Positions 60,226 to 64,000 of a stretch of DNA of 64,000 nt are shown one piece after another (position 1 is the first letter of the stretch; the number at the start of each line of letters is the position of its first letter). Made by a program: the position numbers and the translations under genes. Under the pieces are notes generated by a model, which did not search any database, was not told where the DNA came from, and saw only the letters and a list, made by a program, of their open reading frames with translations. The stretch covers positions 8,629,294-8,693,293 of the forward strand of contig NC_133777.1 in the NCBI RefSeq assembly GCF_003597395.2, read 5' to 3'. Origin of the DNA: Chelonoidis abingdonii. Lineage: Eukaryota > Chordata > Testudines > Testudinidae.

Positions 60226-60422
60226 AGCTTTGCTGTTCACCTTTATCACCAGGAACCCAGAACATATTGGAAAGTGAACGGGAAATTAGTTATTAGATCA
60301 GGTAAATACATTTCCTTCTATGTATTATGGCACTCCGAAAGGTGTTTTATTTCCACTTTGCTGTGACTTGTTGATTACCTAAGAGCTTCCTTTATTTGGC
60401 CCTGAGATGCTGGGTGTAAAAG

Positions 60423-60746
60423 CAGGGCCGGCTCTAGCCATTTCGCCACCCCAAGCACAGCGGCATGCTGTGGGGGGAGCTCTGCCGCTTGCAGGTCGCC
60501 AGCTCCGGTGGACCTCCCGCAGGCGTGACTGCGGAGGGTCCGCTGGTCCCGCAGCTTCGGTGGAGCATCCGCAGGCACGCCTGCGGGAGGTCCACCGGAG
60601 CCACGGGACCAACGGACCCTCCGCAGGCACGCCTGCAGGAGGTCCACCGAAGCCGCCTGCTGCTCTCCCGGCAACCGGCAGGGCACCCCCCGCGGCATGC
60701 CGCCTCAAGCACACGCTTGGCGTGCTGGGGCCTGGAGCCGGCCCTA
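60423..60746. mobile_element. hAT-like fold-back miniature transposon with 8-bp TSD
   Basis: The ends are CAGGGCCGGCTCTAG and, inverted, TAGGGCCGGCTCCAG. The 8-bp target-site duplication tgtaaaag is intact at 60415-60422 and 60747-60754, which points to the hAT superfamily. Inside, 60503-60527 is a perfect inverted copy of 60576-60600, and a second direct copy of the latter starts near 60621. There is no transposase. It is CpG-rich, which makes spurious open frames. Confidence 0.85.
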
Positions 60747-61904
60747 TGTAAAAGTAACAGTAGTGGAAAACCCATTGGAAATAGCCTGGATATCACAGTC
60801 CACATTCCCTTGCCTTGGAGAAGATCTGGAAGCCCAAGAAGTGGGTCTCACAACTACAGCTCCAGCATTTGGATCCAGACCCAAACTTCCCAAAGCTCTC
60901 CATGTTTGCTTAGGCCTTTCTCTGCCATGGAGTGAGCAACCTGGGTTAGATAGAACCATCCTGGTAAGCAAGGATGGGCAACGAGTCCCCTCCCCTGGGG
61001 TAGGGGGGCTAGGCCCGAGCCTTCCTACCTAATCCAATCTCAGAGGGGAGAGATCAAAGGTGTGCAGCTAAGAGAGGAGGAAGATGATTTGCCAGGCTGC
61101 AGAATTCCATGATAAACGGTAAAATGAGGTAATGATCCTCCAAGAGTCAGTGGCAGCACAACACAAAATGCTCCCTGTGCTGGCCAGCTCACAGCAGCAC
61201 TGGTGACCAGTGGGGAATCCACCCAGCAGGAGGAGAAGCATCAAACTCAGGTCTGCCAGGGAGGCTGGGCTAAGGAGGAGGTTGAGCATGGCAGGCCAGA
61301 AGGAAGGGGGATGCTACCACTCCTGCTTTGTGTCCTCGTCCCAGGCAGGAGTGTATCCTTTTGGGATATTCCCTGGTGGGCCACAGATGAAGCAAAGGAC
61401 TGGGGCACCACTAGAACCAGAAGATGAGAAGATTCCCCACCAGCTGCTCTCCCTAGAGACACCAGCATCTGCTTCATGCTTCCAGATCGTGAGTGACTCA
61501 CAAACAATGAACAGTGAACACCATTTGAGTGAGGTCCGTGACCCTGCTAACCTCTTCTTTCCCCCACCCGCTTTGCCTTCTGGGGTTGGGTGACATATGG
61601 GCCATTACTAGCCACTAGGTTATTTAGGCTAATCCATCATTTTCTGCCACCCGCCTGGGATCCTTTGTGGACAAGGTCATTCCTGATGGACCTTGCTCAC
61701 ATCAACCTTACAACCAGGAGTCACCGCAGGGTCTAGCCCATCTGCTTGTTCTGCTCCCCTGGCTGCATTAAGTGGCTGGCTGGTGGTCCTGAGGGACAGC
61801 CCCAGTGTGTGAAAATAGCCTCTTTGGGGGCTGATTAAAATCATGTTTTCTTGCCCTGGGGCAGCTAGAGATATTGGGTGGGATGGAGCCAGGGACATTC
61901 AGGG

Positions 61905-62035
61905 CTTGATCCACAAAGGTATTTAGGCTCCTAACTTCCATTGGAATCAATCTGGGCCTTAAGGCCGGATCCAAAGCTCTTGGAAGTCAATGGAAAGAGT
62001 CCTATTGACTTCAGTGGAGATTAGATCAAGCGCTT
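61905..62035. repeat. Repeat related to 37165-37245
   Basis: AAGGTATTTAGGCTCCTAAC, TTCCATTGGAATCAATCTGG and GAAGTCAATGGAAAGAGTCC belong to the same widespread non-coding family as the 37165 copy. Confidence 0.45.
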
Positions 62036-62454
62036 ACTAGTGGGCACCCCCTTACCTCATATCTGCTGCTTCTCCTACCTTCCTCCTTTCCTCCCTCGGC
62101 TTGTAAGCCAGTGGAGACTAACAGGACTCTACTCCCAGGCCTAGCGCAGGGTCCTTTGCTGCTCCATGCAGAAGGATAGTCCTACTAGACACCTGCTATG
62201 TTTTCACCATGGAAGTACCTCTGGGCTCTAGCTGTTGTGTTAGGAGCTGTGAGATCAGAACAGGCATTCCATGAGATGCCCTGGGCACAACATCAATAGC
62301 GTCTGGCTCTGATTTGGGTGAAAGGTTCAGTATGACCAAGAGACCATTTGTACATCTTTGAACAGACTGATCCATGGTTATGAGGTTAGTCTGGTCTTTC
62401 ATCAAAAGCATTTTCCATCTTACTCTGTATTGTAGAACAGGTTCTGTGAAGCAG

Positions 62455-62610
62455 GTGCCCCAACTCCCATTTAACATGTGGAGAAACTGAGGTATGGATT
62501 GTTTCAGTGACTTGCTCAAGGTCAGATAGGAAGCTTATGCCAAAGGTGCAGGAACAGAACCTGCGAGTCTTGACTCCCAGGCTGCTCTCACCACTAGACC
62601 GCCCTGCCTG
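62455..62610 (-). mobile_element. MIR-like SINE fragment
   Basis: AACATGTGGAGAAACTGAGG, CAGTGACTTGCTCAAGGTCA and GGAACAGAACCTGCGAGTCT, then CTCACCACTAGACCGCCCTG, are the inverse of a MIR-type SINE including its promoter-proximal end. Confidence 0.6.
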
Positions 62611-63837
62611 TTAAAGCAATCCCATTTAGAAAAGAGACTCTGTCCGACACACACCTGTCTTTTCCTCTTTGCTTCCCATGCCAGGGTCTTGCCTCCCTTC
62701 TCCCAGGGCAACCCAGTCATGCTGCAGGAAACAAGTTGACATTCACTGTTAGGTGTCGGTGATTTGCTTTGTGGTGTCTTGGCTCCTCCAAAGACAGGAA
62801 AGGAGTCAGCATTCCTCATGCCAAAACTAAGAGGTAGCGGCCATGGCCCGCCCCCTCCAGAGCTTCAGGGAAGGAACAGCTGATAGATGGAAGCTCCAAA
62901 GGCAGACAGACACACTGAGAGCCTGATTCTGCATCCCAGAAATGGACGGACTGACTGACTAGACTGCCCCCATTTCCCTCATGCAAACGGGTCCCCAACA
63001 CAGGCATTTGAAGAATTAACTTTGGCAACACATTCTTAGCTTGTCAGGCCAATAATGTTATTGAAACAGACTGTGATGAGAGAGAAACAGAGGGAGGTTG
63101 AGAGCGTGGTGGCTCCATTTTCCACTGCACTCAGCAGGGGGAAATTCCTCCAACACACCCGCTTGCCACAGAGGCTTTTGTGCCCAGAACACGTGTGGCG
63201 GGGACCAAAGTGCTTGTTCTGCTGCTGAATTGCCATGACTTCTCCTGTTTTCTTTTGTTGACTTCTTCTCATGCGGGGCACGAATGGCCTGTGCTCATAA
63301 TGCGCCAAATCCTCTGAGCATGAAGCTGCTGCTTAGAGGCTCGAGCCAGGTGGAGAGGTAAATCTTCAATGAGGATTCATACCTCCTGTCTGAAGAGTGG
63401 TCCTCACAGCCATATGCACGGTGCGTCCCATTGGCAGGGGCAAAGCTCAAAGGGGCAGCGCTCCAGGAGACGCCAGGCTGGAAGGCTGGGGGTGAGCATG
63501 TCACAGACTTGGTGGGCGAGACACTGGGCCAGCAGCTGCAGATGGGATGGCTCTATGGGGGCGTGGTGACACCAGTGATCTCCCCAGCAGCCCCCGTGCT
63601 GGGCTTGCCGGCTGCTGAGCCTGGGCATCATTCCACTCTGGGAGCATGACTCCATTTTGTTTCCTTGCTCCAGGCAGGAGTTTTGTTGGAGATGAAACGT
63701 TGGGCTGGAGCCTGCAGTGGCACCATGCATTGTGCATACCGTGTGAAAAATGTCCGCGGCCAAGGCATGCAAACAGAGCCAGATGTCTAGCACCAACTGT
63801 GTGCAATGTGTGCAATGTGTCTATCTGGTGTGTCTGT

Positions 63838-63856
63838 GCGTGTGTGTGTGTGTGTA
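63838..63856. repeat. (GT)n microsatellite
   Basis: A (GT)n run lies within a wider TG-rich segment extending to the end of the window. Confidence 0.85.
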
Positions 63857-64000
63857 CGGGTGCCTTTTCTAGGGGTGGGCTCGGGTTGGCGTGTGCAAAT
63901 GTGCAGTCTTGCTTGTCTCCCCTTCTCAGTGTGCACGTGTCAAATCTCCGTGTGCATGTCTTTGTGTCTCTCCGGCTGGCTACGTTTCTCGGTGAGGTGT

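Larger units (their letters stand above)
34750..64000. other. Gene-free upstream region (29 kb)
   Basis: No coding exon is recognisable on either strand. Repeats are frequent from 37 kb onward and are listed separately; 44.4-45.1 kb may also be old LTR-type DNA but I cannot support it well. Stretches such as 34.85-36.4 kb, 37.8-39.1 kb, 46.8-49.2 kb and 50.3-51.6 kb look single-copy. In human the ACTB gene lies upstream of FSCN1, so this may be the ACTB-FSCN1 spacer. Confidence 0.65.

Noticed and set aside
60375..60751. Open frames on both strands with repeated GRSTG/GPPAG-like peptides
   Set aside because: They fall wholly in the CpG-rich fold-back transposon at 60423-60746; the peptide repeats mirror DNA repeats.

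Overview
This 64 kb window is vertebrate nuclear DNA, most probably from a turtle (Testudines). It contains one recognisable protein-coding gene, fascin (FSCN1), on the minus strand. The evidence for an animal is a five-exon gene with canonical GT/AG introns. The evidence for a turtle is the set of interspersed repeats, which I recognise as families abundant in turtle genomes; this is recognition from memory, not a database search. Several of them are miniature hAT-type transposons with CAGGGCCGGCTC-like ends. No bacterial, viral or CRISPR gene system is present.

Layout. 1-8.5 kb lies downstream of FSCN1 and holds only repeats. About 8.51-11.16 kb is the probable FSCN1 3' UTR. Coding exons 5, 4, 3 and 2 lie at 11165-11367, 12832-12999, 13422-13543 and 15579-15735. 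Intron 1 is large (17.8 kb, 15736-33564). Coding exon 1 (33565-34387) sits in a CpG island, with a TATA box at 34637-34644. From 34.7 kb to 64 kb I see no gene, only single-copy DNA and many degraded transposons.

The spliced FSCN1 reading frame is 1473 nt and encodes 490 residues; human fascin-1 has 493. All four splice phases close exactly, and the internal exons are 157, 122 and 168 bp. The protein is the four beta-trefoil actin-bundling protein of filopodia and other actin protrusions. Both residues equivalent to human Ser39 and Ser274 are present.

I found no undescribed gene system. The observations most worth checking are a 154-bp near-perfect direct duplication about 1 kb apart, two strongly palindromic hAT-like elements with intact 8-bp target-site duplications, a nested pair of transposons that occurs twice as a unit, a candidate solo LTR, and two octamer motifs just upstream of the fascin promoter.
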